A stretch of 64,000 nt of DNA from Streptomyces xiamenensis (GCF_000993785.3 NZ_CP009922.3:434001-498000), one strand, 5' to 3'; positions 41,867 through 56,022 are shown, numbered from the stretch's first letter. Translations and numbers: made by a program. The notes: generated by a model from the letters alone, not told the origin.

Positions 41867-42868
41867 ATGAACGAGGTCACGCAGGGTCCGAAATCCCCCA
41901 TCCGGTGGGGGATTGTGGCGACCGGCTCGATCGCCGCCGCGGTCACCGCGGACATCATGGCGATGCCGGACGCCGAGGTGGTGGCGGTCGGTTCGCGCAC
42001 CCAGGAGTCGGCGCGAAGATTCGCGGAGCGTTTCTCCCTGCCGCGCGCGTACGGCAGTTGGCGGGAACTGGCGGAGGATCCGCAGGTGGATGTCGTGTAC
42101 GTGGCGACTCCGCACAGTGCGCACCACGCGGCGGTGCGTACCGCCCTGCTGGCCGGGAAGCCGGTGCTGTGCGAGAAGCCGTTCACGCTGAACGCGGCCG
42201 AGGCGGGCGAGTTGGTGGCGCTGGCCAGGGAGCGCGGGGTCTTCCTGATGGAGGCCATGTGGATGTACTGCAATCCGGCGATCCGCCGGATCACCGAGCT
42301 GGTGCGGGACGGCGCGATCGGTGAGATCCGCTCCGTGAACGCCGAGTTCGGGCTGGCCGGGCCGATACCGCCGGAGCACCGGCTGCGCGACCCGGCGCTC
42401 GGCGGCGGGGCGCTGCTGGATCTGGGGGTGTATCCGGTGTCCTTCGCCCAGCTGTTGCTGGGTGAGCCGGAGCATGTCACAGCGTGGGCGCACATGAGCG
42501 GCGGAGTGGACGAGAACACCGGACTGCTGCTCGGCTATGAGAGCGGGGCGGTGGCGGCGCTGACCTGTTCGCTGGTCGCGGGCACCGCGAACCGGGCGTC
42601 GGTCACCGGTTCGGCCGGTCGCATCGACCTGCCCGGCGGGTTCTTCTTCCCCGACCGGTTCACGCTGCACCGTGAGGGTGCCGAGCCGCAGGAGTTCACG
42701 GACCTGGGCCCGCACCAGACGTACGCGCACCAGGCGGCCGAGGTGATGCGGGCGCTGCGGGCGGGCGAGAGCGAGTCCCCGCTGGTGCCGCTGGAGGGCA
42801 CCCTGGCGGTGATGCGGACCCTGGACGCGGCCCGCGAGCGCATCGGGCTGCGCTTCCCCGGCGAGTGA
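41867..42868 (+). CDS. Gfo/Idh/MocA-family oxidoreductase, 333 aa
   Basis: An NAD(P)-dependent dehydrogenase. The Rossmann fold GIVATGSIAAAV is N-terminal, and the family's catalytic Lys lies in CEKPFTLNAAEA. The C-terminal alpha/beta domain contains GGGALLDLGVYP. Members act on sugars, inositols or trans-dihydrodiols; the substrate is unknown here. ATG at 41867 has GGAGGAGGG about 5 nt upstream. It is divergent from the DUF4132 operon. A GGCACGGC/GCCGTGCC hairpin (41774-41792) lies in the shared 156-bp promoter region. Confidence 0.9.
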   Translation: MNEVTQGPKSPIRWGIVATGSIAAAVTADIMAMPDAEVVAVGSRTQESARRFAERFSLPRAYGSWRELAEDPQVDVVYVATPHSAHHAAVRTALLAGKPVLCEKPFTLNAAEAGELVALARERGVFLMEAMWMYCNPAIRRITELVRDGAIGEIRSVNAEFGLAGPIPPEHRLRDPALGGGALLDLGVYPVSFAQLLLGEPEHVTAWAHMSGGVDENTGLLLGYESGAVAALTCSLVAGTANRASVTGSAGRIDLPGGFFFPDRFTLHREGAEPQEFTDLGPHQTYAHQAAEVMRALRAGESESPLVPLEGTLAVMRTLDAARERIGLRFPGE

Positions 42869-42930
42869 CCGGGCACGGCGGGCCGGGCCGGGGCACTGAC
42901 CCGCCCCGACCCGCCGGCTCCCGGCGGACA

Positions 42931-44592
<1,662 letters not shown>

Positions 44593-44641
44593 TCAAAAAA
44601 CTCCCTGCCGGCTTCCCGGGGCCGTGGAGCAGACTGAGCCC

Positions 44642-45250
44642 ATGGGAAAGACATACGACCGGATAGCCGGACGGCTGCGGACCTTCATCGAGGAACAGCC
44701 GATCTTTTTCACCGCCAGCGCCCCGCTCTCCGGCGCCGGAACCGTCAACCTCTCGCCCAAGGGTCTGCGCGGCTCCCTCGCCGTCATCGACGAGCACACC
44801 CTCGCCTATCTCGACTTCGCCGGCAGCAACGCGGAGACGGTGGCCCACCTCCGCGAGAACGGCCGCATCACCCTGATGTGGTGTGCCTTCCAGGGGCCGC
44901 CCACCATCGTCCGCGTGCACGGCCGCGGGGAGCCGGTCTTCCGGGACGACCCGCGCTGGCCGGAGCTGATGACCCATTTCACCACCATCGACCCGGACGC
45001 GCACGGCCACCGGGCGATCATCGTGGTGACCGCCGAACGCATCCGCGACTCCTGCGGCTACGCGGTGCCGTTCATGAGCTACGACAGCGAGCGGCCGCTG
45101 CACGCCTCCCGCTTCGCCCGGGAGACGGACGAAAGCCTGGACGCCTACTTCCGCAAGAAGGACCACATCGCCCGGAGCATCGACGGGCTCCCGGGCCTGC
45201 CCCTCCCTCTGCCGCCCACTCCGCCCCGGGGCGACCGCGCGGCGGACTGA
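44642..45250 (+). CDS. Pyridoxamine-5'-phosphate-oxidase-fold protein, 202 aa
   Basis: A split-barrel flavin-binding family protein: FFTASAPLSGAGTVNLSPKG, AYLDFAGSNAETVAHLRENGRITLMWCAF and DSCGYAVPF are typical of the uncharacterised PNPOx-like group (FMN or F420 binding). It is not PdxH itself. ATG at 44642 gives the family's usual N-terminus; an earlier ATG at 44585 abuts the ARG-box repeat and adds an atypical segment. A palindromic CCCCGCC/GGCGGGG sequence (45258-45272) follows the stop and may terminate transcription. Confidence 0.87.
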   Translation: MGKTYDRIAGRLRTFIEEQPIFFTASAPLSGAGTVNLSPKGLRGSLAVIDEHTLAYLDFAGSNAETVAHLRENGRITLMWCAFQGPPTIVRVHGRGEPVFRDDPRWPELMTHFTTIDPDAHGHRAIIVVTAERIRDSCGYAVPFMSYDSERPLHASRFARETDESLDAYFRKKDHIARSIDGLPGLPLPLPPTPPRGDRAAD

Positions 45251-45605
45251 ATCCACGCCCCGCCGGGCGGGGACTGCGAGGCCCACGAGGCGGCAACCCC
45301 CACGGGGGAAGCAGGCGCAGCGTGTTCGAAATGAGGGGCGCGCGACAGAATCCGGAGATCAGGGTACCGACGGCAGACGGAACAGCCGGACCGCGAGCAC
45401 GGAGCACCCAGGTCAGCGGCGCGGTGGTGGTCCAAGCCGGCGCACTGGAGCGCGCCCGGCGTGAAGCCGATCCGGAACGCGCCGTTCCGCCCTGTCCGAA
45501 AAGCGGTCAAGCTGACAACGCCACGCGTCATCGCCGTACGGCTGCCCGCCGACCGGCGGCGCCGTCCCCGGTCATCCGTCAGCCGAGGAATTGGAGACTC
45601 CGTCC
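45251..45605. other. Intergenic region before the polyprenyl synthase gene
   Basis: In 355 bp I see no convincing gene. There is a small hairpin near 45258-45272, and CCCCC-ACG-GGGG near 45297-45308. Several frames are open but lack codon character and ribosome sites. No riboswitch class was recognised. Confidence 0.4.
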
Positions 45606-46649
45606 ATGACCCCCGTCCCCGATCTGGCGTCAGGGCAGCACACCGCCAAGGACACCCTCACCCGTACCCGCGAACTCCTGGACCCGGCGCTGCGGTCCTG
45701 GACACAGCGGCTGCCCGCGCCCGTGGCCCGGGTCGCGTCCTATCACTTCGGCTGGGTGGACAGCGCCGGCCGGCCCGAGAACGCCCCCCAGGGCAAGGCA
45801 CTGCGCCCGGCCCTGGTACTGACCTGCGCCGAAGCGGTCGGCGGCACCGCCGACTCCGCCCTGCTGCCCGCCGTCGCGGTGGAACTGGTGCACAACTTCT
45901 CGCTGCTCCACGACGACATCCTCGACGGAGACACGACGCGCAGACACCGGGCCACCGCCTGGACGGTGTTCGGCTCCTCCGCCGCACTGCTGGCGGGCGA
46001 CGCCCTGCTGATCCACGCCGGCCGGGTGCTGTGCGACGGGCCGCCGCAGCCGCACACGGTGACCGGCATCCGCTGGCTGAGCGAGGCCACCACCCGGCTG
46101 ATCGAGGGCGAGCAGACCGACATCGGGTTCGAGGAACGCTCGCACGTGACCCTCGCCGAGTGCCTGGACATGACCGAGCAGAAGACCGCCGCGCTGCTGG
46201 CCGTCTCCTGTGCGCTGGGCGCGCTGTGGGGCGGTGGCAGCCTCGAACAGGCCGACCTGCTGCACCGGTTCGGCACCCATCTGGGAATGGCCTTCCAGCT
46301 GACGGACGATCTGCTGGGCATCTGGGGTGACCCGGCCGTCACCGGCAAGCCGGCCGGCGCCGATCTGATCAGCCGCAAGAAGTCGCTGCCGGTGGTCGCC
46401 GCACTCGATTCCGGTACCCCGGCGGGGCAGCGGCTGGCCGCCCTGTACACCGATCCGGAGGCCGAGCCGAGCGAGGTCGCCGAGCTGAGCCGTCTGGTGG
46501 AGGAGGCGGGGGGCCGGGCCTGGGCGGAGCGCACCGCACGCGAGGAACTGGCCAGGGCCCTGGCGGCGCTGCGCTCGGCGCGTCCGGCGCCGGAGGCGGC
46601 CGAGCGCCTCACCGCGCTGGCCGAACTCGCCACCCAACGCGACCGCTGA
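45606..46649 (+). CDS. Polyprenyl (geranylgeranyl-type) diphosphate synthase, 347 aa
   Basis: A trans-isoprenyl diphosphate synthase that chains isopentenyl diphosphate units. The first aspartate-rich motif is LLHDDILDGDT (DDxxD) and the second region is QLTDDLLGIWGDPAVTGKPAGADL. KALRPALVL binds the diphosphate. Product length cannot be set by eye; the pattern resembles actinobacterial GGPP synthases. ATG at 45606 has GGAG nine nt upstream; the in-frame TTG at 45591 is too close to its GAGGAA. No terpene cyclase or carotenoid gene is adjacent, so the pathway is open. A terminator follows. Confidence 0.9.
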   Translation: MTPVPDLASGQHTAKDTLTRTRELLDPALRSWTQRLPAPVARVASYHFGWVDSAGRPENAPQGKALRPALVLTCAEAVGGTADSALLPAVAVELVHNFSLLHDDILDGDTTRRHRATAWTVFGSSAALLAGDALLIHAGRVLCDGPPQPHTVTGIRWLSEATTRLIEGEQTDIGFEERSHVTLAECLDMTEQKTAALLAVSCALGALWGGGSLEQADLLHRFGTHLGMAFQLTDDLLGIWGDPAVTGKPAGADLISRKKSLPVVAALDSGTPAGQRLAALYTDPEAEPSEVAELSRLVEEAGGRAWAERTAREELARALAALRSARPAPEAAERLTALAELATQRDR

Positions 46650-46667
46650 CGGCGGCCCCCGGCGCAC

Positions 46668-46700
46668 GCGGCCGGACCGTCCCCGGGGCGGTCCGGCCGC
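46668..46700 (+). terminator. Terminator of the polyprenyl synthase gene
   Basis: A perfect 12-bp stem (GCGGCCGGACCG / CGGTCCGGCCGC) with a 9-nt loop, 18 nt after the stop. Confidence 0.8.
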
Positions 46701-47089
46701 GACTGCGGGTCCTACCCTCCGTTCACCTGCGAGCCCGCCCGACCGGACGCCGGTGAGGCGCGGGCCTCACGAAGGTTCGACGAAGGAGGCCGGTGACGTG
46801 AGTCAGAGGCTTTCCGTCCGGTGATCGGGCATCAGCTGCCCGGTCCGAAGCCGGTGCCATCGTCGGTCGGTCACGGGCGGCGGCTGGTGTTGGAGGGTCG
46901 TGACGACCGGCGAGCGAGGGGGCAGGCTTGGACGCTGTGGCCGCCGATGTGCTGGAGTGTGCCGAGGGGTACTCGATTCTGGAGGGGTTCCGCTGTTCAG
47001 GGGACCTTTGCGGCTCGGTACGGGATCGTCCCGGGCGACATCGATGGCCCGGCCAGGTGACCGAAGCGGTGGAGTGGGAGTTGAAGCAG
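46701..47089 (+). other. Region without a convincing gene, possible gene relic
   Basis: This 389-bp stretch has coding-like pieces in two different frames (about 46800-47060 and 46928-47000) that do not join. GAAGGAGG near 46782 is followed by a GTG and only eight codons before a stop. This looks more like a decayed or frameshifted small gene than an intact one, but I cannot name the parent. The downstream part serves as leader for the aldo/keto reductase gene. Confidence 0.3.
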
Positions 47090-48073
47090 GTGGAGCAGCG
47101 AGTCCTCGGCAGAAGCGAGCAGCGGGTGTCGGCTGTCGGGCTGGGCACCTGGCAACTGGGGGCCGACTGGGGGCAGGTGGAGGAGAAGGCCGCTCTCTCG
47201 GTGCTGGAGGCGGCGGTGGAGGCCGGGGTGACGTTCTTCGACACGGCGGATGTGTACGGGGACGGGCGCAGCGAGCGGGTCATCGGACGGTTCCTGCGCG
47301 AACGCCCCGACGCCGGGGTGGTGGTCGCCACGAAGATGGGACGCAGGGTCGCGCTGGACCCCGATCTCTACACCCTCGACCACTTCCGGGCCTGGACCGA
47401 CCGCTCACGCCGGAATCTGGGAGTGGAACGGCTGGATCTGATCCAGCTGCACTGCCCGCCCACCCCTGTCTATTCCTCGGACGCGGTCTTCGACGCGCTG
47501 GACACCCTGGTCGAGGAGGAACGGATCTCGGCGTACGGGGTGAGTGTCGAGACCTGCGCGGAGGCGCTGACGGCCATCGCCCGGCCGGGTACGGCGAGTG
47601 TGCAGATCATCTTCAACCCGCTGCGGCTCAAGCCGCTCGAGGACGTGCTGCCCGCCGCCACCGCGGCGGGCGTGGGCATCATCGCGCGCGTGCCGCTGGC
47701 CAGCGGTCTGCTGTCCGGGAAGTACACCAGGGACACGGTCTTCTCCGACGACGACCACCGCACGTTCAACCGCCGTGGTGAGGCGTTCGACCAGGGCGAG
47801 ACGTTCTCGGGGATCGAGTACGCCAAGGGTGTCGAGGCCGCGGCGGAGTTCTCGGCGCTGGCCGCCGAAGGAGCGACACCGGCCCAGACGGCACTGCGAT
47901 GGATCATCCAGCAGCCGGGCGTGACCTCCGTCATCCCGGGTGCGCGCAGCCCCCAGCAGGCGCGCCTGAACGCACAGGCCGCCTCACTCGACCCCCTGCC
48001 GGACGAGACGCTCAAAGCCGTCGGCGAGCTCTACGACCGCTGGGCCCGTGCGGATATCCACCACCGCTGGTAA
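47090..48073 (+). CDS. Aldo/keto reductase, 327 aa
   Basis: NADPH-dependent reductase of the AKR superfamily with the catalytic-Tyr motif FFDTADVYGDGRSERVIG and the strand RLDLIQLHCPP. The C-terminal cofactor loop is TSVIPGARSPQQ. GTG at 47090 (VEQRVLGRSEQRVSAVGLGTW) has GGGAG nine nt upstream; longer readings run into the non-coding stretch. It converges on argR. The substrate is unknown. Confidence 0.9.
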   Translation: MEQRVLGRSEQRVSAVGLGTWQLGADWGQVEEKAALSVLEAAVEAGVTFFDTADVYGDGRSERVIGRFLRERPDAGVVVATKMGRRVALDPDLYTLDHFRAWTDRSRRNLGVERLDLIQLHCPPTPVYSSDAVFDALDTLVEEERISAYGVSVETCAEALTAIARPGTASVQIIFNPLRLKPLEDVLPAATAAGVGIIARVPLASGLLSGKYTRDTVFSDDDHRTFNRRGEAFDQGETFSGIEYAKGVEAAAEFSALAAEGATPAQTALRWIIQQPGVTSVIPGARSPQQARLNAQAASLDPLPDETLKAVGELYDRWARADIHHRW

Positions 48074-48144
48074 GCCCTCCGGAGTCCGCCGAAGAGGGAC
48101 GGTCGGCTGGGTTGGCGGGCCGGGCGAGATCCGGCGGACAAGCC

Positions 48145-48678
48145 TCAGTCCTGCTGCTTCTGCGCCACCCGCAGCAGATGCTCCGCCAGGGACTGGCCGC
48201 CGGCCGGATCGCGGCTGATGAGCAGCAGCGTGTCGTCCCCCGCGATGGTGCCCAGGATGTCGTGCACCTCCGCCTGGTCGATGGCGGAGGCCAGGAACTG
48301 CGCCGCGCCCGGCGGGGTACGCAGCACCACGAGGTTGGCCGACGCCTCGGCGGAGATCAGCAGTTCTCCCGCCAGCCGGGCCATGCGCTCTTCCTTGGCC
48401 GACTCCCCCAGCGGGGCCCGTGGCGTGCGGAAACCGCCTTCGCTGGGCACGGCGTAGATCAGCTCACCTCCGGTGTTGCGGATCTTCACCGCGCCCAGCT
48501 CGTCCAGGTCGCGGCTGAGTGTCGCCTGGGTGACGCTCAGGCCGTCGTCGGCGAGGAGCTTCGCGAGCTGGCTCTGCGAGCGCACCGGCTGCCGGTTGAG
48601 GATGTCGACGATCCGGCGGTGCCGGGCCGTACGGGTCTGCGGTACGGACGGGCCGTTGCCCAGCCGGTCATCGGTCAT
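48145..48678 (-). CDS. argR: Arginine repressor, 177 aa
   Basis: Hexameric arginine-dependent DNA-binding protein that represses arg genes. The N-terminal winged helix contains [35 protein letters not shown]. The C-terminal oligomerisation and Arg-binding domain has [12 protein letters not shown] with the conserved Asp pair. It lies last in the argC-J-B-D-R operon and probably controls the argC promoter at 53043-53071 and the operator at 44543-44580. An 8-bp inverted repeat (GTCCGCCG/CGGCGGAC) lies in the gap to the convergent AKR gene. Confidence 0.96.
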   Translation of the reverse strand: MTDDRLGNGPSVPQTRTARHRRIVDILNRQPVRSQSQLAKLLADDGLSVTQATLSRDLDELGAVKIRNTGGELIYAVPSEGGFRTPRAPLGESAKEERMARLAGELLISAEASANLVVLRTPPGAAQFLASAIDQAEVHDILGTIAGDDTLLLISRDPAGGQSLAEHLLRVAQKQQD

Positions 48679-48707
48679 GCTCCCTCTCCGGTTCGGTCGG
48701 TCACGGT

Positions 48708-49913
48708 TCAGCGGCGGGCGGGTGCCGCCTTCGCCCGGGCGTCCGCCACATCCAGCACCCCGGGCAGGGCGCGGACGAACGCCGACACCTCCGCCTGATC
48801 GATGATCAGCGGTGGCGCCAGCCGCACCACGTCGGCCGCCACGGCGTTCACCAGAATGCCCGCCGCCTGGGCTGCCTGCTGCACCTGCGCCGCGAGCGGC
48901 TCGGTGAGCACGATACCCAGCAGCAGCCCCGCTCCCCTGACCCGGTCGACCAGCGGGTGGCCCAACTGCCAGATGCCTTCCCGCAGTCGCTCACCCATGC
49001 GCCGGACGTGCGCGAGCAGTCCCTCGGACTCGATGGTGTCGAGCACGGCGAGAGCGGCGGCGCAGGAGACCGGGTTGCCGCCGAAGGTGGAGCCGTGCTG
49101 TCCGGGGGCGAACAGTTCGGCGGCCGGTCCGAAGGCGAGGGTGGCGCCGATGGGCAGCCCGCCGCCCAGACCCTTGGCGAGTGTGACGATGTCGGCCTCC
49201 GCCCCCTGGGCCAGCCCCTCGAACCACTGGCCGGTGCGGCCGATTCCGGTCTGCACCTCGTCCAGCACCAGCAGGGTGCCGGTGGCCCGGGTGATCTCCC
49301 TGGCGGCCGCCAGGTAGCCGGCCGGCGGCACGATCACCCCGTTCTCGCCCTGCACGGGCTCGAGGATGACCAGCGCGGTGTCCCGGGTGACGGCGGCGCG
49401 CAGCGCCTCGGCGTCTCCGTAGGGCACATGGGTGACATCGCCCGGAACGGGCTGGAAACCGCGCTGCTTCGCCGGCTGACCGGTCAGCGCCAGGGCACCC
49501 ATCGTCCGGCCGTGGAAGCCGCCGGTGGTGGCCACCATGTGGGTGCGGCCGGTGAGCCGGCCGAGTTTGAAGGCGGCTTCGACGGCCTCGGCGCCGGAGT
49601 TGGAGAAGTAGACGCGGCCGGGACGCCCCGCCAGGGCCAGCAGCCGCTCGGCGAGCGCGACGGGCGGCTCGGCGATGAAGAGGTTGGAGACATGGCCCAG
49701 CAGCGCGATCTGGTCGGAGACCGCGCGCACCACGGCCGGATGCCCGGTGCCCAGGGAGTTCACGGCGATGCCGCCGACGAAGTCCAGGTACTCCTTGCCG
49801 TCGGCGTCGAACAGCCGGGCGCCCTCACCGTGGGTGAGCGGGATGCGCGGGGTGCCGTAGTTGTCCATCAGGGCGCCCTGCCACCGGCCGATCAGGTCCT
49901 GGTTGCTGCTCAT
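48708..49913 (-). CDS. argD: Acetylornithine aminotransferase, 401 aa
   Basis: PLP enzyme converting N-acetylglutamate semialdehyde to N-acetylornithine. Fold-type I class III features are clear: [36 protein letters not shown], and the PLP lysine in [14 protein letters not shown]. The ATG overlaps the argB stop (ATGA). Length is normal. Confidence 0.96.
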   Translation of the reverse strand: MSSNQDLIGRWQGALMDNYGTPRIPLTHGEGARLFDADGKEYLDFVGGIAVNSLGTGHPAVVRAVSDQIALLGHVSNLFIAEPPVALAERLLALAGRPGRVYFSNSGAEAVEAAFKLGRLTGRTHMVATTGGFHGRTMGALALTGQPAKQRGFQPVPGDVTHVPYGDAEALRAAVTRDTALVILEPVQGENGVIVPPAGYLAAAREITRATGTLLVLDEVQTGIGRTGQWFEGLAQGAEADIVTLAKGLGGGLPIGATLAFGPAAELFAPGQHGSTFGGNPVSCAAALAVLDTIESEGLLAHVRRMGERLREGIWQLGHPLVDRVRGAGLLLGIVLTEPLAAQVQQAAQAAGILVNAVAADVVRLAPPLIIDQAEVSAFVRALPGVLDVADARAKAAPARR

Positions 49914-50832
49914 GTCGGCTCTCCTTGGTCCGGCACGACCATGGTGCCGATGCCCTCGTCGGTGAAGATCTCCAGCAGGATGGAGTGCTGGACGCGCCCG
50001 TCGATGACGCGGGCGGTACGCACCCCGCTGCGTACGGCGTGCAGGCACCCTTCCATCTTGGGCACCATGCCGCTGGCCAGGTCGGGCAGTAGCCGTTCCA
50101 GTTCGCTGACGGTCAGCCGGCTGATGACCTCGTCGCTGGCGGGCCAGTCCGCGTACAGGCCCTCGACGTCGGTGAGGACCATGAGTGTTTCGGCGCCCAG
50201 GGCGGCGGCCAGGGCCGCGGCGGCCGTGTCCGCGTTGACGTTGTAGATGTGGTCGTCGTCGGCGCTGCGGGCGATGGAGGAGACGACGGGGATGCGGCCG
50301 TCCGCCAGCAGCGCCTCGATCGCGCCGGTGTCCACGGCGGCGATCTCGCCGACCCGGCCTATGTCCACCCGGTCGCCGTCGACATCGGCGTAGCGTTTGG
50401 TGGCGGTCATGGTGTGGGCGTCTTCACCGGTGAGCCCGACGGCGAGCGGCCCGTGCCGGTTGAGCAGCCCGACGAGTTCGCGCTGCACCTGCCCGGCGAG
50501 CACCATCCGGACCACGTCCATGGCCTCGGGGGTGGTGACCCGCAGCCCGGCCTTGAACTCGGACTCCAAGCCGAGGCGGTCGAGCTGGGCGGTGATCTGG
50601 GGGCCGCCGCCGTGCACCACGACGGGTCGCAGTCCGGCGTGCCGCAGGAAGACGACGTCCTGGGCGAAGGCCGCCTTCAGCTCCTCGTCGATCATGGCGT
50701 TGCCGCCGAACTTGATGACGACGATCTTGCCGTGGTGGCGGGTCAGCCAGGGCAGCGCCTCGATGAGTGTGCGGGCCTTGGGCTGGGCGGTGTGCTTGCG
50801 TGCGGTACCGATGGGGGTCTCCGGCTGCTGGG

Positions 50833-50836
<4 letters not shown>
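49910..50836 (-). CDS. argB: Acetylglutamate kinase, 308 aa
   Basis: Phosphorylates N-acetylglutamate, the usual arginine-inhibited step. The nucleotide-binding VIKFGGNAM, the VVHGGGPQI glycine loop and [12 protein letters not shown] are visible. The GTG overlaps the argJ stop (GTGA). The N-terminal extension of about 25 residues is typical of Arg-sensitive hexameric enzymes. Confidence 0.96.
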
Positions 50837-53071
<2,235 letters not shown>

Positions 53072-53117
53072 TCACACGGATGGGGGATCTCCGCCTCCGC
53101 CGAAGGGGCACGCCGCC

Positions 53118-54062
53118 TCAGCTGTGCGGGAACACCGCCCCCGTCAGCTCCTCGGAGACGCTCCAGATCCGCTGGGCGTCCTCGGTGCCGCGCAGCCGGG
53201 AGTAGAGCTTCTGTTCCGCCGGGCCGCCGCCCAGGTGCCCGAGACCGCTCGGGCCGTAGAACACGGCCTCCTCGCCGTCGGCCACCGTCGCGGCGCGGAG
53301 GGCCGGGAGCCCGGCGCTCTCGACGCTCCCGACGAGCAGGCCGCGGGCCGCCAAGGCACCGATGAGCCTGCGGCCCCCGGTCTCCCGGTCCCGGCCGACC
53401 TCGGGGCGGGCGTCGAGCAGGCTCGTCGGAGCGACCCCCGGATGGGAGAGGTTGCTCGTGATGCCCCAGCCGTGGGCCCGGCCGCGCCGGCCGAGTTCGA
53501 GCCCGAAGAGGCCGAACGCGATCTTCGACTGGCTGTAGGCGCTCATGCCCTCGTACGAGCGTTCCCAGTTGAGGTCCTTCCAGTTGATGGCGCCCCGGTT
53601 GGCCGCGACGCTGATCTGCGAGGTCACCCGGGCCCGTCCGGCGCGCAGCAACGGCAGCAGGTGTGCCACCAGGGCGAAGTGGCCGAGGTGGTTGGTGCCG
53701 AACTGCAACTCGAAGCCGTCGGCCGTCGTCTGCCGGTCGGGCGGTGTCATGACGCCGGCGTTGTTGATGAGGAGGTGGAGGGGGTGCCCCTCCTCCCGCA
53801 GGGTCCTGCCGAGGGCCGCTACGGAGTCGAGTGAGGACAGGTCGAGGGCGCGCAGGGACACCTTCGCCCGGGGGACCCGCTGCCCGATGGCGGTGACGGC
53901 CGCCTCCCCCTTGCGCGGGTTCCGGACGGGCAGCAGCACCTCGGCACCGGCCGCCGCGAGCCTCGTGGCGATGCCGAGACCGATGCCGTCACTGGCGCCG
54001 GTCACCACGGCGCGCTTCCCGGCGAGATCGGGGAGAGGGAGGTCGATGGGCTTACGTGACAT
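53118..54062 (-). CDS. Short-chain dehydrogenase/reductase, 314 aa
   Basis: Classical SDR: cofactor loop [10 protein letters not shown] (about residues 20-29), NNAGVM, and the catalytic YSQSK (Tyr-x3-Lys). The 300+ residue length and the [12 protein letters not shown] segment fit the retinol-dehydrogenase-like subgroup. ATG at 54062 has AGGAG eight nt upstream. It is divergent from an XRE-type regulator gene across 258 bp, an arrangement often seen when the regulator controls the reductase. The substrate is unknown. Confidence 0.9.
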   Translation of the reverse strand: MSRKPIDLPLPDLAGKRAVVTGASDGIGLGIATRLAAAGAEVLLPVRNPRKGEAAVTAIGQRVPRAKVSLRALDLSSLDSVAALGRTLREEGHPLHLLINNAGVMTPPDRQTTADGFELQFGTNHLGHFALVAHLLPLLRAGRARVTSQISVAANRGAINWKDLNWERSYEGMSAYSQSKIAFGLFGLELGRRGRAHGWGITSNLSHPGVAPTSLLDARPEVGRDRETGGRRLIGALAARGLLVGSVESAGLPALRAATVADGEEAVFYGPSGLGHLGGGPAEQKLYSRLRGTEDAQRIWSVSEELTGAVFPHS

Positions 54063-54320
54063 GGGTGGGCTCCTCGTGGGTGTGGTCCTCGCTCCCACGA
54101 TGGGCAACGATCGCGCCGCCATCCAGGACCGCTCGATCCACTGATACGCGGGGCACGGCCGGGCCGGCCGGCGGGACCGGTGCCCCGAGGGGTTCGCGAG
54201 CGGCTCCCCGCCCGCCCGGCGCGCCGCGCGCGTCCCGGTGTCCGGAAGGGGGGATCGGCGGGCCGTGGCTACCCGGGCCCGCGGGCGGTAGGAATGACCC
54301 CGTACCGAGAAGGGGAGCCC

Positions 54321-55163
54321 ATGGTGATCGACCGGACCGGACTGGCGGAGTTCCTGCGGCGCCGCCGGGCGGCGCTGCAACCCGAGGACGTCGGCCTGCC
54401 GCGCGGGCGGCGCCGCCGCACCGAAGGACTGCGTCGGGAGGAGGCGGCGGCGCTCTGCCACATGTCGACCGACTACTACGCGCGCCTGGAGCGGGCCCGC
54501 GGGCCCCAGCCGTCCGAGCAGATGATCGCCTCCATCGCTCAGGGACTCCACCTCTCGCTCGACGAGCGCGACCACCTGTTCCGGCTTGCCGGGCACAACC
54601 CGCCCGCCCGGGGCGCCATCAGCGAACACATCAGCCCCGGCCTGCTGCGCATCCTCGACCGGCTCGACGACACCCCCGCCGAGATCGTCACCGAACTCGG
54701 CGAGACCCTGCGGCAGTCGCCGCTCGGCGTGGCGCTCACCGGCGACACCACCCGCTTCAGCGGCCCGGCCCGCAGCATCGGCTACCGCTGGTTCACCGAT
54801 CCCGCCACGCGGGCGCTCTACGACCCCCGGGAGCACCCGTTCCTCACCCGGATGTTCGCCTCGGGCCTGCGCGAGCTGGCCACCCTGCGCGGCCCCGGCT
54901 CCCGCGCGGCGCACTTCGCCGACCTGCTGCTCGCCCGCAGCGAGGAGTTCCGGACGGTGTGGAACGCGCACGAGGTCGGCATCCGTCCCCACGAGGTCAA
55001 GAACTTCGTCCACCCCGAACTCGGCGCCCTCGAACTGACCTGTCAGAGGCTGGTCGACCCGGACCAGGGCCACTCACTGCTCGTCTACACGGCGATCCCC
55101 GGCAGCGAGAGCCACGAGAAACTGCAACTGCTGTCCGTCCTCGGAGCGCCGGCCCGGCCCTGA
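54321..55163 (+). CDS. XRE-family regulator with MmyB-like ligand-binding domain, 280 aa
   Basis: The N-terminal helix-turn-helix (residues about 5-80) contains [30 protein letters not shown]. The C-terminal MmyB-like (PAS-related) domain spans about 105-275 ([37 protein letters not shown]). Such proteins are thought to bind fatty-acid-like ligands. ATG at 54321 has AGGGGAG three nt upstream. It is divergent from the SDR gene, its likely target. Confidence 0.92.
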   Translation: MVIDRTGLAEFLRRRRAALQPEDVGLPRGRRRRTEGLRREEAAALCHMSTDYYARLERARGPQPSEQMIASIAQGLHLSLDERDHLFRLAGHNPPARGAISEHISPGLLRILDRLDDTPAEIVTELGETLRQSPLGVALTGDTTRFSGPARSIGYRWFTDPATRALYDPREHPFLTRMFASGLRELATLRGPGSRAAHFADLLLARSEEFRTVWNAHEVGIRPHEVKNFVHPELGALELTCQRLVDPDQGHSLLVYTAIPGSESHEKLQLLSVLGAPARP

Positions 55164-55399
55164 CTTTCGCCGTACGGTCCCACGGCAGTGCCGATTCCGT
55201 CCCACTATCGGAGGATGAGCCCCGAGGAGGGCACTCCCACGGCGCACGGACGAGGGCCAACGCCGGGTCACGCCGGGGACGTTCACCCCGCACCTCCCGG
55301 GGGGCGTCACCACGCCACGGATCGGAGACGGGCCCCGGACGTCCGCCCGCGCCCGAACGCGCCGCCGCGGACCGGCCGTTCGCCCCTCCCGCGACCCGG

Positions 55400-55960
55400 T
55401 CAGCCGAGCCGCAGATTCCACTGCCCGCGGGCGCCGTGCAGGCTGACCACCGACAGGGGGTAGATCTCGGTGCGCCAGTAGGCGTGCGGCGGGGCCTTCA
55501 GCGCGTACAGCATCGCCGCCCGGATCACCGAGGCCTCGGTCACCGCCACGATCCGGCCGTCGTCCGCCAGCGGGCGGGTGTCCAGCCAGCCGCCGACCCG
55601 GGAGATGAACGACAGCAGGGCCTCCCCGCCGTGCGGTGCCGCGCGCGGGTCGGTCAGCCACGCGTCGACCGCCGCCGGTTCACGGGCGGTCACCTCGGCG
55701 AGGGTCAGTCCGCTCCACCGGCCCATGTCGCAGTCCCGCAGCGCCGGCTGGGCGAGCGGCGCGTATCCGAGGACCTCGCCGGTCTGCCGGCTGCCCGCGG
55801 TCGGCGAGCAGTACCGCAGTTCGGCGGCGGCCAGCGGCGCCAGGGCCGGCACGGCCCGTTCCAGCGCCTGCCACCCGGCGGCGTCCAGCGGGCGGTCATC
55901 GCCGAAGCGGGTTTCCAGGAGCGGGGAGGTGCGGGCAGCGGCGATCAGCGTGACCAGCAT
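55400..55960 (-). CDS. Histidine-phosphatase-fold protein lacking catalytic His, 186 aa
   Basis: The overall pattern is the phosphoglycerate-mutase/histidine-phosphatase fold: RPLDAAGWQAL, AELRYCSPTAGSRQTGE, CDMGRWSGLTLAEV and PHGGEALLSF. However, the N-terminal RHG is replaced by AARTS (MLVTLIAAARTS), and the second catalytic His before the last strand is replaced (VAVTEASVIRAAM). It may therefore be catalytically dead. ATG at 55960 has no Shine-Dalgarno. TACCAT 6 nt upstream suggests a leaderless mRNA. It lies downstream of the MocR gene. Confidence 0.85.
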   Translation of the reverse strand: MLVTLIAAARTSPLLETRFGDDRPLDAAGWQALERAVPALAPLAAAELRYCSPTAGSRQTGEVLGYAPLAQPALRDCDMGRWSGLTLAEVTAREPAAVDAWLTDPRAAPHGGEALLSFISRVGGWLDTRPLADDGRIVAVTEASVIRAAMLYALKAPPHAYWRTEIYPLSVVSLHGARGQWNLRLG

Positions 55961-56022
55961 GGCGCGATGGTACGAGCCACCTGTGTACCGCACCACTACG
56001 GCGACGTAAATCTCCTGAGGTG

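Noticed and set aside
45251-45605. A minus-strand frame of about 128 codons in the gap before the polyprenyl synthase gene
   Set aside because: Cys/Arg/Ser-rich with no ribosome site and overlapping the end of the PNPOx-like gene; not convincing.
48084-48139. GTCCGCCG...CGGCGGAC as a shared AKR/argR terminator
   Set aside because: Only 8 bp with a 40-nt loop; too weak to list as a terminator.
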